Source: an uncultured Flavobacteriaceae bacterium (GTDB taxonomy: Bacteria > Bacteroidota > Bacteroidia > Flavobacteriales > Flavobacteriaceae). From it: DNA of 64,000 bases. Both the position numbers and the translations under genes were made by a program. The stretch lies in contig CANKZG010000002.1 of NCBI GenBank assembly GCA_947488435.1, positions 682,001-746,000 on the forward strand, read 5' to 3'. The notes beneath the pieces were generated by a model. The model did not search any database. It was not told the DNA's origin and saw only the letters and a list, made by a program, of their open reading frames with translations. This document shows, one piece after another, positions 1-8,752 of this stretch. Numbering within the stretch: the stretch's first letter is position 1; each line of letters begins with the position of its first letter.

Positions 1-1750
1 AATTATAATCGAGTCCCCCTACAATTTTGGCGACGCCTTCGGTTTGATATCTATGAAAGAAATAAAGTGGTGCAAAAACATCTTCCAATACGGAGTTAGG
101 TTCATTAGATCGGATATTATCAATAGAAAAATTAGCAATGGCCAGCTTTCGAATTGCCAAAACATCATTTAACTCGCCGCTTATGTTTGTGCCATTATCC
201 CACAAGTGTGCCAATACATGAGCTCCTCCCCGCGGTCTTGCATCGCTATCAGATATATATCGTAATCCATTGTTTTGTGCAGTCTTTAAAATTGCATTTA
301 AACCCTCTTTTTCAGCATTTGCATTGGCAAAGTTGGTATATGAATAGGCAACTGTTACCTTATCCCATACACCTATACCCGTTGCGTAAGCATTTGAAAA
401 ATCAATAGTACCATTGTTAATTGTAAATTGCGGGTGGGGGTAATCCATCACTGAAGCTCTTCCGTTCGTGCTTGCTGCAAAGTTGTGTGCAAAGCCTAAG
501 GTGTGCCCTATTTCATGAGCAGAAAGTTGGCGTATACGCGCAAGAGCCAATTGTAACATCGCATCGTGATTGTCATCACGTTCTGCAAAAGGTTTATTCA
601 TCAATGCTTGAGCAATTAAAAAATCTTGTCGGATACGAAGACTACCTAAACTCACATGACCCTTAATAATTTCCCCGGTTCGCGGGTCAGTAATACTGCT
701 TCCGTAACTCCATCCTCTTGTGGAACGGTGTACCCATTGTATTACATTATACCGAACATCCAAGGGGTCAGCATCATCTGGTAAAATTTTTAATTGAAAT
801 GCATTTTTATAACCAATAGATTCAAAGGCTTGATTCCACCATCTTCCTCCATCTAGCAGTGCAGAACGTACAGGTTCGGGAGTACCATTATCTAAATAAT
901 AAATGATTGGCTCAACGGCTTCACTAACGGCAGCAGCTGGATTTTGTTTTTCTAAACGGTGTCTTGTAATAAAACGTTTTAATATAGGTTCCTCAACGGG
1001 AGTTGCATAATCATAATACGAGAATGGATAGGATCCCGATCTTGGATCAAATTTTCTTGGGGTATACTGATCATCCGGCAGTTCAATAAAAGAATGATGT
1101 TGCGCAACTGTAATTAAATTTGGATTTGGAGTTACTGATCTGATATAGCCACCCTTAGGTTCTCCTTTAAAGGTTAGTGTAACATCAAATTCACAGTTTT
1201 TAGGAAATGCTTTTGTTCGTTCCATTGCAAAAGCACTTCTATCTTTATTTAACGCATAACTGCCCTGTCCCGCATTTCGTAACCTACTGGCAACACCATG
1301 CGCATCTTGCATAAAGAATCCTGTGAGATCAATTAGGTACTTTCCATCTGCTTCCGCTTCAATTTTAAATCCATATAAAATAGATTTTGCAAAAGCTTGT
1401 TCAACAGATTTTTTCTCAAGGGCATTATCGGTTAAAGCTCTGAACCTAAGATTAGGTTGCACCAATAAAAGTTTGTTTCCCGCTTTTTTAAAATAAACGA
1501 CCTGTTCATTACCGAGTTGACCTCGATCTAGGCCTATATCATTACTGCCAATACCGCTACTCAGTGCATATACGTATAAAAACTCTTTTTCTAATGCATC
1601 TACTTCTAGGAAGATTTTGTCTTCCTTAGCATTGTAATAGAAATCGAAAAAACCTTTAAATTTTTCAGTGTCTTTAATCTTTTCAGAAAATTGTGCGCTC
1701 ATAAATTGGCTCACAATAACGGCGATAATAAGAAGAAGTGATTTTTTCAT
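1..1750 (-). CDS. Secreted zinc-dependent metalloprotease (partial, C-terminus off the left edge)
   Basis: The reverse strand reads open from the ATG at 1748-1750 to the window edge, about 583 codons, with the 3' end missing. The N-terminus MKKSLLLIIAVIVSQFMSAQ is a signal peptide. A gluzincin-type zinc site, HEIGHTLGFAH, lies near 490-520 and fits HExxHxxxxxH. The layout matches the large Bacteroidota metalloproteases with DUF5117/DUF5118 domains before the catalytic DUF4953 domain; this family name is from recall. It is expected to act in the periplasm or outside the cell, with unknown substrate. It is divergent from prfB, with 198 bp between. The truncation is an artefact of the window. 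Confidence 0.85.
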   Translation of the reverse strand, partial: MKKSLLLIIAVIVSQFMSAQFSEKIKDTEKFKGFFDFYYNAKEDKIFLEVDALEKEFLYVYALSSGIGSNDIGLDRGQLGNEQVVYFKKAGNKLLLVQPNLRFRALTDNALEKKSVEQAFAKSILYGFKIEAEADGKYLIDLTGFFMQDAHGVASRLRNAGQGSYALNKDRSAFAMERTKAFPKNCEFDVTLTFKGEPKGGYIRSVTPNPNLITVAQHHSFIELPDDQYTPRKFDPRSGSYPFSYYDYATPVEEPILKRFITRHRLEKQNPAAAVSEAVEPIIYYLDNGTPEPVRSALLDGGRWWNQAFESIGYKNAFQLKILPDDADPLDVRYNVIQWVHRSTRGWSYGSSITDPRTGEIIKGHVSLGSLRIRQDFLIAQALMNKPFAERDDNHDAMLQLALARIRQLSAHEIGHTLGFAHNFAASTNGRASVMDYPHPQFTINNGTIDFSNAYATGIGVWDKVTVAYSYTNFANANAEKEGLNAILKTAQNNGLRYISDSDARPRGGAHVLAHLWDNGTNISGELNDVLAIRKLAIANFSIDNIRSNEPNSVLEDVFAPLYFFHRYQTEGVAKIVGGLDYN

Positions 1751-1925
1751 TTGGATAGATTAGAATCCAAATTTAGATAAAAACATTGAAACTTATGAAC
1801 CCTTAATTTATAAATGTATTTCAAGAATACGATATTAAAAATAGGGAATTATAAAAATCCAAAAAGAGGTTGATACAACTTTAAAATGATTTTTATATTC
1901 TAATCGAAATCCTAAAAAAGAGTTC

Positions 1926-1933
1926 TATTTTTG
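1926..1933 (+). promoter_or_regulatory. Candidate -7 promoter element for prfB
   Basis: TATTTTTG fits the Bacteroidota -7 consensus TAnnTTTG and ends 15 bp before the prfB ATG. No clear -33 TTTG is seen at the expected distance, so the call is tentative. Confidence 0.4.
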
Positions 1934-1948
1934 GGGAAAATAACTTTC

Positions 1949-3047
1949 ATGATTACAACCGATCAATTTAAAGGTCTTATAGATCGCCTAGGTGCGTTAA
2001 GGAGGTATCTTTGACTTAGATGCCAAACGTATTGAAATTGAAAATGAAGAAGAAAAAACCCTGGCTCCAAATTTTTGGGATAACCCTCAGGAAGCACAAC
2101 TTTTAATGCAAGCCATACAATCCAAGAAACAGTGGATTACGGGATATACAAAAGCCAGTGATTTGGTGGGAGACCTTGAAGTGCTTGTAGAATTTCAAAA
2201 AGAAGGAGACGCTACCGAAGCTGAAGTTCAATTGCAATATGAAAAAGCGATTCAGGTTATAGAGGACTTAGAATTTAAAAATATGCTCTCCGATGAGGGA
2301 GATAATCTTACTGCAATTCTTCAAATTACTGCTGGTGCCGGTGGAACGGAAAGCTGTGATTGGGCTGCAATGCTCATGCGCATGTATATGATGTGGAGTG
2401 AAAAGAATGGATATAAAGTCAAGGAATTGAACTATCAAGAAGGAGATGTTGCTGGAATTAAAACGGTTACCTTACAACTGGAAGGAGAGTTTTCGTTTGG
2501 CTGGTTGAAAGGAGAAAACGGGGTACATCGATTGGTGCGTATCTCACCATTTGATAGTAATGCAAAACGTCACACATCATTTGCATCGGTTTATGTATAT
2601 CCGTTGGTAGATGATACCATTGAAATTGATATAAATCCTGCAGATATCGAAATTACTACAGCTCGTTCCAGTGGTGCAGGGGGACAAAACGTAAATAAGG
2701 TAGAAACAAAGGTGCAGCTTGTTCACAAACCCAGTGGTATTCAAATATCTTGTTCGGATTCCCGATCCCAACACGATAACAGGGCTACGGCATTAAAAAT
2801 GCTGAAATCTCAATTGTACGAAATAGAATTACGAAAAAAACAGGAAGCGCGACAGGAAATAGAATCCTCTAAGATGAAAATAGAATGGGGTTCTCAAATT
2901 CGTAATTATGTGATGCATCCATACAAATTGGTAAAAGATGTTCGCACGGGAGAGGAAACAGGAAATGTAGATGCAGTTATGGATGGTGAATTAAACCCTT
3001 TTTTAAAAGCGTACTTGATGATGATGGGACAAAAAGATTCTGATTAA
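1949..3047 (+). CDS. prfB: Peptide chain release factor 2, with programmed +1 frameshift
   Basis: RF2 releases finished peptides at UGA and UAA codons. The frame opened by the ATG at 1949 reaches an in-frame TGA at 2012-2014 after 21 codons. Skipping base 2012 (join 1949..2011,2013..3047) gives 365 residues, the same length as E. coli RF2. The SPF anticodon-like tripeptide (RISPFDSN) and the catalytic GGQ loop ([15 protein letters not shown]) are both present. The slippery site CTT-TGA-C is preceded three bases upstream by AGGAGG, as in the classical autoregulatory frameshift. An annotation starting at 2106 would lose the N-terminal 52 residues. Just downstream lies a small lipoprotein gene, 5 bp away. 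Confidence 0.97.
2000..2015 (+). promoter_or_regulatory. prfB: RF2 programmed frameshift site
   Basis: AGGAGG (2000-2005), TAT, CTT (2009-2011), TGA (2012-2014) and a following C make the canonical RF2 recoding signal. Low RF2 slows termination at the UGA, and the internal Shine-Dalgarno-like hexamer promotes slippage of the CTT-bound tRNA by +1. The spacing matches the E. coli site, and the downstream frame is confirmed by the intact RF2 protein. Confidence 0.95.
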
Positions 3048-3052
3048 GAGGT

Positions 3053-3523
3053 ATGAAAAAAATTATCTACTTTACATTATTGGTTTGTTTTGTTATCGGC
3101 GCATGTACTACAAAACAGAAAAAGGAACAACATCATAATAAAACTGTTGCCATAGAAGGAGCATGGAAATTAATTTCTGGTATTACAATTGAAAACGGAG
3201 ATACTATTTTTACTGATTATACGAAGGATCAAGAAGCTATTAAAATAATTGGTACTACTCATTTTTCTTTCTTTCGACATGATTTAAATGCAGGAAAGGA
3301 TTCTCTTGCGATATTTGTATCAGGAGGAGGAACTTATAGTTTAGATGGGGATAATTATAAAGAACATTTGAAATATTGTAATTTTAGATCCTGGGAAGGC
3401 TTAACGTTTGACTTTACAGTTAGTGTTCGTAATGATACGCTTATTCAATCGGGTATTGAAAAGATCGCCACTTTACAGATAGATAGGAAGATCATTGAAA
3501 CTTATATTAAATCTACGAAATAA
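3053..3523 (+). CDS. Lipocalin-like lipoprotein, unknown ligand
   Basis: A 156-residue protein with a lipoprotein signal peptide (lipobox VIGAC, Cys near residue 18), so it should be membrane-anchored in the envelope. The body starts with an EGAWKLISG block followed by alternating short beta strands, resembling the lipocalin-like/DUF4488 type domains common as lipoproteins in Bacteroidota. No catalytic residues are evident. It begins 5 bp after the prfB stop and is probably cotranscribed, which may be incidental. Ligand and role are unknown. Confidence 0.7.
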   Translation: MKKIIYFTLLVCFVIGACTTKQKKEQHHNKTVAIEGAWKLISGITIENGDTIFTDYTKDQEAIKIIGTTHFSFFRHDLNAGKDSLAIFVSGGGTYSLDGDNYKEHLKYCNFRSWEGLTFDFTVSVRNDTLIQSGIEKIATLQIDRKIIETYIKSTK

Positions 3524-3538
3524 ATCTGTCTAAGAATC

Positions 3539-3880
3539 ATGATAAAAATATACCACAACCCTAGGTGTCGAAAATCAAGAGAGGGACTCGAAGTATTAGA
3601 ACAATCAGGCCAAGAATTTAAGGTTGTTAAGTACTTAGAAACGATTCCTTCAAAGGAAGAATTAAGTACATTAATAAAGGCTTTAGGAATTCTTCCCATT
3701 GATTTAGTTCGAAAGCAAGAAACAATCTGGAAAGATAACTTTAAAGGAAAAGAGCTTTCGGATGAGGCAGTTATTGAAGCTATGATTCAGTATCCTAAAC
3801 TGATTGAGAGACCTATAGTTGTAAAAGGCAAGAATGCGGTAATCGGAAGGCCAGTTGATAACATCACTAAGCTTTTGTAA
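3539..3880 (+). CDS. arsC: ArsC-family arsenate reductase (glutaredoxin type)
   Basis: A 113-residue thioredoxin-fold protein of the ArsC/Spx/YffB family. It keeps the HNPRCRKSRE active-site loop with the nucleophilic Cys, and Arg residues in LVRKQE, ERPIVV and GRP that match the three oxyanion-binding arginines of E. coli ArsC. The family reduces arsenate to arsenite using glutathione/glutaredoxin. It is shorter than E. coli ArsC (141 residues) and has no arsR, efflux or arsenite-permease neighbour, so the physiological substrate is uncertain. It starts 15 bp after the preceding lipoprotein gene and may end that transcript. Confidence 0.8.
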   Translation: MIKIYHNPRCRKSREGLEVLEQSGQEFKVVKYLETIPSKEELSTLIKALGILPIDLVRKQETIWKDNFKGKELSDEAVIEAMIQYPKLIERPIVVKGKNAVIGRPVDNITKLL

Positions 3881-3976
3881 ATTTGGCTTGAATTTTGAGT
3901 TATTTTATTTAACATACATTTAACGAAGCAGGATTAAACCTTCTGCTATTTTCTAAATCTAATACCTTATATCCTT

Positions 3977-4447
3977 ATGAAAACGAATAAGACTTTTACG
4001 TTGACACTGTTTATTTCACTATTGTTTTTCACATTTGCTGAAGCGCAATATGGGTACGGCAATGGCCGAAATGGGTACGGTAGACAACGAAGTACGTTGC
4101 CACAGCAACCTGTTCCTGAGAAGAAAGCAGAACCACTTACCGCAGAACAAATTGTAGAAAAGGAAATGCCTGGTATTGTGGAGGTATTAGGACTAAATGA
4201 GTTTGAAAGAGCAATTGTAAGCACAACTTTGGTAAAAAGTGTAAGAGAACGTATGCAATTACAACTTCTGGATTTAACTCCAGAGAAGTATAAAGAAGCC
4301 TATCGAAAAATTGGCCAAAAGGAAACGGAAGAACTTAGAATTGGTCTTCCAGAGGATAAATTTAAAGCGTTTTTAGAATTACGCGAGGATGGTGTAAAAA
4401 AGACGAAGAAAAAACAAAAAAAGAAAAAAAGGAGATCTAAAGAATAA
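3977..4447 (+). CDS. Secreted Gly/Tyr-rich protein with lysine-rich tail
   Basis: A 156-residue protein with a signal peptide ending in FAEAQ. A short Gly/Tyr/Arg segment (YGYGNGRNGYGRQR) follows, then a predicted helical region of about 80 residues, then an extremely basic C-terminus of mostly Lys and Arg. No known domain was recognised. It ends 6 bp before the start of the large beta-barrel gene, so the two are almost certainly cotranscribed. A role as periplasmic partner of that barrel is an inference from position only. The basic tail is real: it follows the same frame to the TAA at 4445-4447. Confidence 0.75.
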   Translation: MKTNKTFTLTLFISLLFFTFAEAQYGYGNGRNGYGRQRSTLPQQPVPEKKAEPLTAEQIVEKEMPGIVEVLGLNEFERAIVSTTLVKSVRERMQLQLLDLTPEKYKEAYRKIGQKETEELRIGLPEDKFKAFLELREDGVKKTKKKQKKKKRRSKE

Positions 4448-4453
4448 CCGCTA

Positions 4454-6928
4454 ATGAAATTATACCCGTTACTCGTTTTATTTTGCATTACTTCACTAGT
4501 TGCACAGCGACCCCAAGGACAAAGACCACAACCCATAACGATAACCGGTATAGTAGTAGACCAAGCAAGCGGACTACCTCTGGAATATGCTACTTTAGTA
4601 TTACAGAGTGTAAGAAATCCAGAGAGAGTTACCGGAGGAATAACTGATGAAAAAGGACAATTCTCGGTAGAAACTTTCCCAGGGAGATATAACATTAGGG
4701 TAGAATTTATTTCATACACTACATACGAATCTAAGGAACAGGTGTTGCGTTCCTCAACCGATTTAGGAACCATACGTTTAGCATTAGACGTTTCACAATT
4801 GGATGAAGTACAGGTTGTGGGAGAACTTTCTCAAGTAGAAATTCGATTGGATAAAAAGATTTATAATGTTGGGAAAGATCTAACCGTAAAGGGAGGAACC
4901 GTATCTGATGTTTTAGATAATGTCCCCTCGGTTTCTGTAGATGTTGAAGGGAATGTTTCGCTTCGTGGAAATGACAATGTACGCATTCTTATTAATGGCA
5001 AGCCATCAGGTCTAGTAGGTTTAAATTCTACGGATGCACTTCGGCAACTTCCATCGGATGCCATTTCAAAAGTGGAAGTGATTACCTCCCCATCGGCACG
5101 TTATGATGCGGAAGGAACTGCTGGTATCCTAAATATTATCCTAAAACGAGGCAAGGCTTTAGGGTTTAACGGATCGGTTTCCGCCAATGTTGGACTTCCT
5201 GATAATATAGGAGCATCGGTAAATTTGAATTATAGAACTAAATACATAAATTTCTTTAATACCTCGGGTTATAATTATCGGGAAGCTCCCGGGAATGCGT
5301 CAAACGACTCAGAGAATTTCTTTTCTGATAATCGATTTATTGAAGAAGATCGAGATTTTGATCGTATACGCAATGGTTTTAATACCAATACCGGTTTTGA
5401 GGTATTCCTTTCTGAGAAGGCTACCATAACCAATTCGTTTTTGTTTAGAAATAGTAATAATACCTCAGATACAGATAACAACACCCTTAGATTTGATCCT
5501 AATAGAAACTTAATTAGTAGAAGTTTTCGATTGGATCAGGAAGATGAAGATGATACTACATTTCAATATTCCATAAATTATACTCAAGATTTTAAAAAAG
5601 AAGGACATAAGCTTACGGCTGATTTTCAAATTGAAAATAGCGAAGAAGAAGAATTCTCAATAATTACGGAAGAAGAGTTTATTGCGGATACACCAGATGA
5701 ACTTGAAAATGTAGCTACTATTGAAGACCAACAGCGTATTTTGTTGCAAGCAGATTATGTATTGCCTTTGGGAGAAAATAGTCAGTTCGAGGCAGGATAT
5801 CGAGGGAATTTTAGAGAGCTTGATACAGACTTCTCGGTAGATACCTTAAATATCCAAACTGGAGTTCTTGATCGGGATCTCAATCTTTCGAACCGTCTGA
5901 TATACGATGAAAAGGTAAACGCTTTTTATACGCAGTTTGGAAGTAAAACTGGGAAATTTTCGTATTTACTTGGTTTGCGAACAGAAATCACAAATGTGGT
6001 TGTGGATCAGGTAACAACAGCCGAAAGATCCACTCAAAATTATACCAGTTTATTTCCAACGATCAATTTGGGCTGGGAAATTGATGAGACTACCAGTTTC
6101 ACTTTGGGTTTTAACAGAAGAATTAGGCGACCCAGATCCCGATTTATTAACCCTTTCCCTTCCAGGAGCAGTGAATCAAATCTTTTTCAGGGAAATCCAG
6201 ATATTCAGCCAGCATTTACAAATGCGGTAGATTTTGGATATCTGAAACGTTGGGGAAGATTTACCTTTAACGGGTCTATTTTCTATCAAAGATCAACCGA
6301 TGTTTTTGAGTTCATAACTTTTACAGACCCTGATCAGCGTACAGATAATGGAGATCTTATTAATATTCGTTTTCCTACTAACTTATCTTCAAGTGATCGT
6401 TATGGGGTAGAATCTACCATTTCCTATAGCCCCTACAAATGGTGGCGGTTGAATGGAAATGTGAACTTATTTTTATCTGAAACTGATGGGGACTTTACCT
6501 TTGTAAATGCGGATGGCGAAGAGTTTTTTCAAAATTTTGACAACTCAAATGTAAGCTGGTTTGCGCGATTAAACTCTACCATTAATCTTCCGGGAAAAAT
6601 TGATTGGCAAACGCGCCTATTCTACAGAGGACCACGTCAGAATGCACAAACCGATACCGAAGGGCTTTTTTCACTAAGCTTAGCATTTAGTAAAGATATA
6701 TTTAAAGAAAAGGGGTCTTTAGCATTGTCTATTGATGATGTATTCAATTCTCGAATCAGGCGCAGTGAGACATTAACTGACTTTAACTTTGTGTCTAGCG
6801 AATTTCAGTTTCGACAAACCTCTGCTCGTTTAACGTTTACTTATCGTTTTAACCAGAGTAAGCGAGATGCGCAAAGAAGAAATCGACAACAACGACAGGA
6901 TGATGGCGGCGGTGATGAAGAGTTTTAA
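4454..6928 (+). CDS. TonB-dependent receptor-type outer membrane beta-barrel protein
   Basis: An 824-residue outer membrane protein. A signal peptide is followed by a carboxypeptidase-regulatory-like domain (about 28-115, ITGIVVDQASGLPLEYATL), a plug domain (about 130-230, with VSLRGNDNVRILINGKPSG and ending ILNIILKRG), and a long barrel of alternating strands. This matches the Bacteroidota outer-membrane beta-barrel family related to TonB-dependent receptors. The C-terminus has a run rich in Arg, Gln and acidic residues after the last strand. No SusD partner is adjacent; instead a small secreted basic protein precedes it. The substrate cannot be inferred. Confidence 0.88.
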   Translation: MKLYPLLVLFCITSLVAQRPQGQRPQPITITGIVVDQASGLPLEYATLVLQSVRNPERVTGGITDEKGQFSVETFPGRYNIRVEFISYTTYESKEQVLRSSTDLGTIRLALDVSQLDEVQVVGELSQVEIRLDKKIYNVGKDLTVKGGTVSDVLDNVPSVSVDVEGNVSLRGNDNVRILINGKPSGLVGLNSTDALRQLPSDAISKVEVITSPSARYDAEGTAGILNIILKRGKALGFNGSVSANVGLPDNIGASVNLNYRTKYINFFNTSGYNYREAPGNASNDSENFFSDNRFIEEDRDFDRIRNGFNTNTGFEVFLSEKATITNSFLFRNSNNTSDTDNNTLRFDPNRNLISRSFRLDQEDEDDTTFQYSINYTQDFKKEGHKLTADFQIENSEEEEFSIITEEEFIADTPDELENVATIEDQQRILLQADYVLPLGENSQFEAGYRGNFRELDTDFSVDTLNIQTGVLDRDLNLSNRLIYDEKVNAFYTQFGSKTGKFSYLLGLRTEITNVVVDQVTTAERSTQNYTSLFPTINLGWEIDETTSFTLGFNRRIRRPRSRFINPFPSRSSESNLFQGNPDIQPAFTNAVDFGYLKRWGRFTFNGSIFYQRSTDVFEFITFTDPDQRTDNGDLINIRFPTNLSSSDRYGVESTISYSPYKWWRLNGNVNLFLSETDGDFTFVNADGEEFFQNFDNSNVSWFARLNSTINLPGKIDWQTRLFYRGPRQNAQTDTEGLFSLSLAFSKDIFKEKGSLALSIDDVFNSRIRRSETLTDFNFVSSEFQFRQTSARLTFTYRFNQSKRDAQRRNRQQRQDDGGGDEEF

Positions 6929-6952
6929 TACTATTGTAGAATGATATCAAAC

Positions 6953-6982
6953 AAAAAAGAAGCCAATTTGGCTTCTTTTTTT
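6953..6982. terminator. Bidirectional hairpin terminator
   Basis: A near-perfect inverted repeat (AAAAGAAGCCA, 3-base loop, TGGCTTCTTTT) followed by T residues on both strands lies 24 bp after the beta-barrel stop. On the reverse strand it overlaps the stop codon of the 57-residue gene, so it can end transcripts from both sides. Confidence 0.85.
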
Positions 6983-7154
6983 ATGCTTCTCGTTTGGCTT
7001 TTCTTTCAGCCCGTTTTTCTTTAAAAAGTTCAATTAAGTTTCCAAAAAGCCAGTAAGGCACTACAAAAGTTAATAAGAATATCATCAACCAAAACCCAAT
7101 AGTAAGGATTGTTAAAAATGCTAGAAAACCTAAATATTGATCAAAATCAAACAT
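6981..7154 (-). CDS. Small membrane protein (57 residues)
   Basis: The reverse strand encodes MFDFDQYLGFLAFLTILTIG and continues through a hydrophobic helix to a charged tail (KEKRAERKAKREA), with the stop TAA complementing 6981-6983. It is below common length cut-offs. Evidence for coding is the ordered architecture: acidic N-terminus, one or two hydrophobic segments, basic cytoplasmic tail. Function is unknown. It sits alone between a barrel gene and fumC and shares its 3' end with a terminator. Confidence 0.6.
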   Translation of the reverse strand: MFDFDQYLGFLAFLTILTIGFWLMIFLLTFVVPYWLFGNLIELFKEKRAERKAKREA

Positions 7155-7244
7155 GTTGTGCTATTTAATACTGCAAAGATACTTGGAAATACATCAAAAG
7201 AACAAATCCAAATTAAAAAAAATGGAAATAATTCTTCAAACCCC

Positions 7245-7252
7245 TACCTTTG
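7245..7252 (+). promoter_or_regulatory. Candidate -7 promoter element for fumC
   Basis: TACCTTTG fits TAnnTTTG and lies 21 bp before the chosen fumC ATG at 7274. The longer reading frame starting at 7250 would begin inside this element, supporting the inner start. No clear -33 TTTG is visible. Confidence 0.45.
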
Positions 7253-7273
7253 TTTGGATTAAACTTGAATATC

Positions 7274-8671
7274 ATGAGCTATAGAATTGAAAAAGACACT
7301 ATGGGGGAAGTTAAAGTTCCCGCAGATAAATATTGGGGAGCACAAACAGAACGTTCTCGAAATAACTTTAAAATTGGACCTTCAGGATCGATGCCTCTAG
7401 ATGTTGTTTATGGATTTGCCTATTTAAAAAAATCCGCAGCTTATGCCAATCATGAATTGGGGGTTTTAGCTGTGGAAAAAAGAGATTTAATCGCGCAAGT
7501 CTGCGATGAAATATTGGCAGGTAAATTAGACGATCAGTTTCCATTGGTGATTTGGCAAACGGGATCCGGTACCCAGAGCAATATGAACGTAAATGAAGTA
7601 ATTGCCAATAGAGCACATGAGATAGCGGGAAAGAAAATTGGTGAAGGTGATAAAACAATTCAACCCAATGATGATGTGAATAAATCACAGTCATCTAACG
7701 ATACCTTCCCAACGGGAATGCACATTGCGGCTTATAAAAAAATTGTAGAAGTTACCATTCCCGGAGTAACACAATTACGTGATACCCTGGCTAAAAAAGC
7801 ACAAGAATTCTCCAAAGTCGTTAAAATTGGTCGTACGCACTTAATGGATGCCACTCCCCTAACCTTAGGACAGGAGTTTTCAGGTTATGTCTCCCAATTA
7901 GATCATGGGTTAAAAGCTTTAAAAAATACACTATCACACCTCAGTGAAATGGCTCTAGGCGGTACTGCTGTGGGAACAGGGCTTAATACTCCCGCGGGTT
8001 ACGACGTGCTTGTTGCTAGTTATATAGCTAAGTTTACGGGTATGCCTTTTGTTACTGCAGAAAACAAATTCGAAGCTCTGGCTGCTCATGATGCAATAGT
8101 AGAAAGTCATGGCGCCTTAAAACAGTTAGCAGTGTCACTTAATAAAATTGCTAATGATATTCGTATGATGGCCTCAGGACCGCGATCAGGGATTGGGGAA
8201 ATTATTATTCCAGCAAATGAGCCAGGGAGTTCCATTATGCCAGGGAAAGTAAATCCAACGCAATGCGAAGCACTTACTATGGTATGTGCTCAGGTATTGG
8301 GTAATGATGTAGCAGTAAGTATTGGAGGTACTCAAGGACACTATGAGCTTAATGTTTTTAAACCGATGATGGCGGCTAATATTTTACAATCTGCAACTTT
8401 GTTAGGGGATGCATGTATGAGTTTTGAAACCAATTGTGCTGTAGGAATTGAACCCAATCATGAAGTAATTAAACAATTGTTGAATAATTCTTTAATGCTG
8501 GTAACCGCCTTAAATACTAAAATTGGATATTATAAAGCCGCGGAAATCGCGAATACAGCACATAAAAATGGTACTACCCTAAGAGAAGAAGCTATTAATT
8601 TAGGGTATGTTACTGCCGCGCAGTACGACGAATGGGTAAAACCAGAAGATATGGTGGGTTCGTTGAAATAA
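7274..8671 (+). CDS. fumC: Class II fumarate hydratase
   Basis: A 465-residue fumarase that interconverts fumarate and L-malate in the TCA cycle, as a cytoplasmic tetramer. It carries the superfamily signature [13 protein letters not shown], the [14 protein letters not shown] substrate-site block and the [16 protein letters not shown] block with the catalytic His. The start [13 protein letters not shown] aligns with the usual fumarase N-terminus; the in-frame ATG at 7250 adds eight unusual residues and lies in the presumed promoter. No Shine-Dalgarno sequence precedes the ATG, as usual in this phylum. The gene looks monocistronic, with a terminator 26 bp downstream. Confidence 0.96.
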   Translation: MSYRIEKDTMGEVKVPADKYWGAQTERSRNNFKIGPSGSMPLDVVYGFAYLKKSAAYANHELGVLAVEKRDLIAQVCDEILAGKLDDQFPLVIWQTGSGTQSNMNVNEVIANRAHEIAGKKIGEGDKTIQPNDDVNKSQSSNDTFPTGMHIAAYKKIVEVTIPGVTQLRDTLAKKAQEFSKVVKIGRTHLMDATPLTLGQEFSGYVSQLDHGLKALKNTLSHLSEMALGGTAVGTGLNTPAGYDVLVASYIAKFTGMPFVTAENKFEALAAHDAIVESHGALKQLAVSLNKIANDIRMMASGPRSGIGEIIIPANEPGSSIMPGKVNPTQCEALTMVCAQVLGNDVAVSIGGTQGHYELNVFKPMMAANILQSATLLGDACMSFETNCAVGIEPNHEVIKQLLNNSLMLVTALNTKIGYYKAAEIANTAHKNGTTLREEAINLGYVTAAQYDEWVKPEDMVGSLK

Positions 8672-8696
8672 CTTAAAATAATACTTTATCGTAATT

Positions 8697-8730
8697 AAAA
8701 AAGGGGCAATCAAATGATTGCCCCTTTTAG
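8697..8730. terminator. Bidirectional terminator between convergent genes
   Basis: An inverted repeat AAAAGGGGCAATCA / TGATTGCCCCTTTT with a 2-base loop, flanked by A and T runs, lies between the 3' ends of fumC (+) and the coiled-coil protein gene (-). Confidence 0.9.
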
Positions 8731-8752
8731 TTAATGGATAGTGCTTATTTTC

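Noticed and set aside
154-666. Short forward-strand ORFs of 84 and 64 codons
   Set aside because: They lie opposite the metalloprotease gene, whose reverse frame is open throughout and holds a zinc motif.
2106-3047. Uninterrupted RF2 frame starting at ATG 2106
   Set aside because: It lacks the RF2 N-terminus; the frameshifted gene from 1949 restores the full 365 residues.
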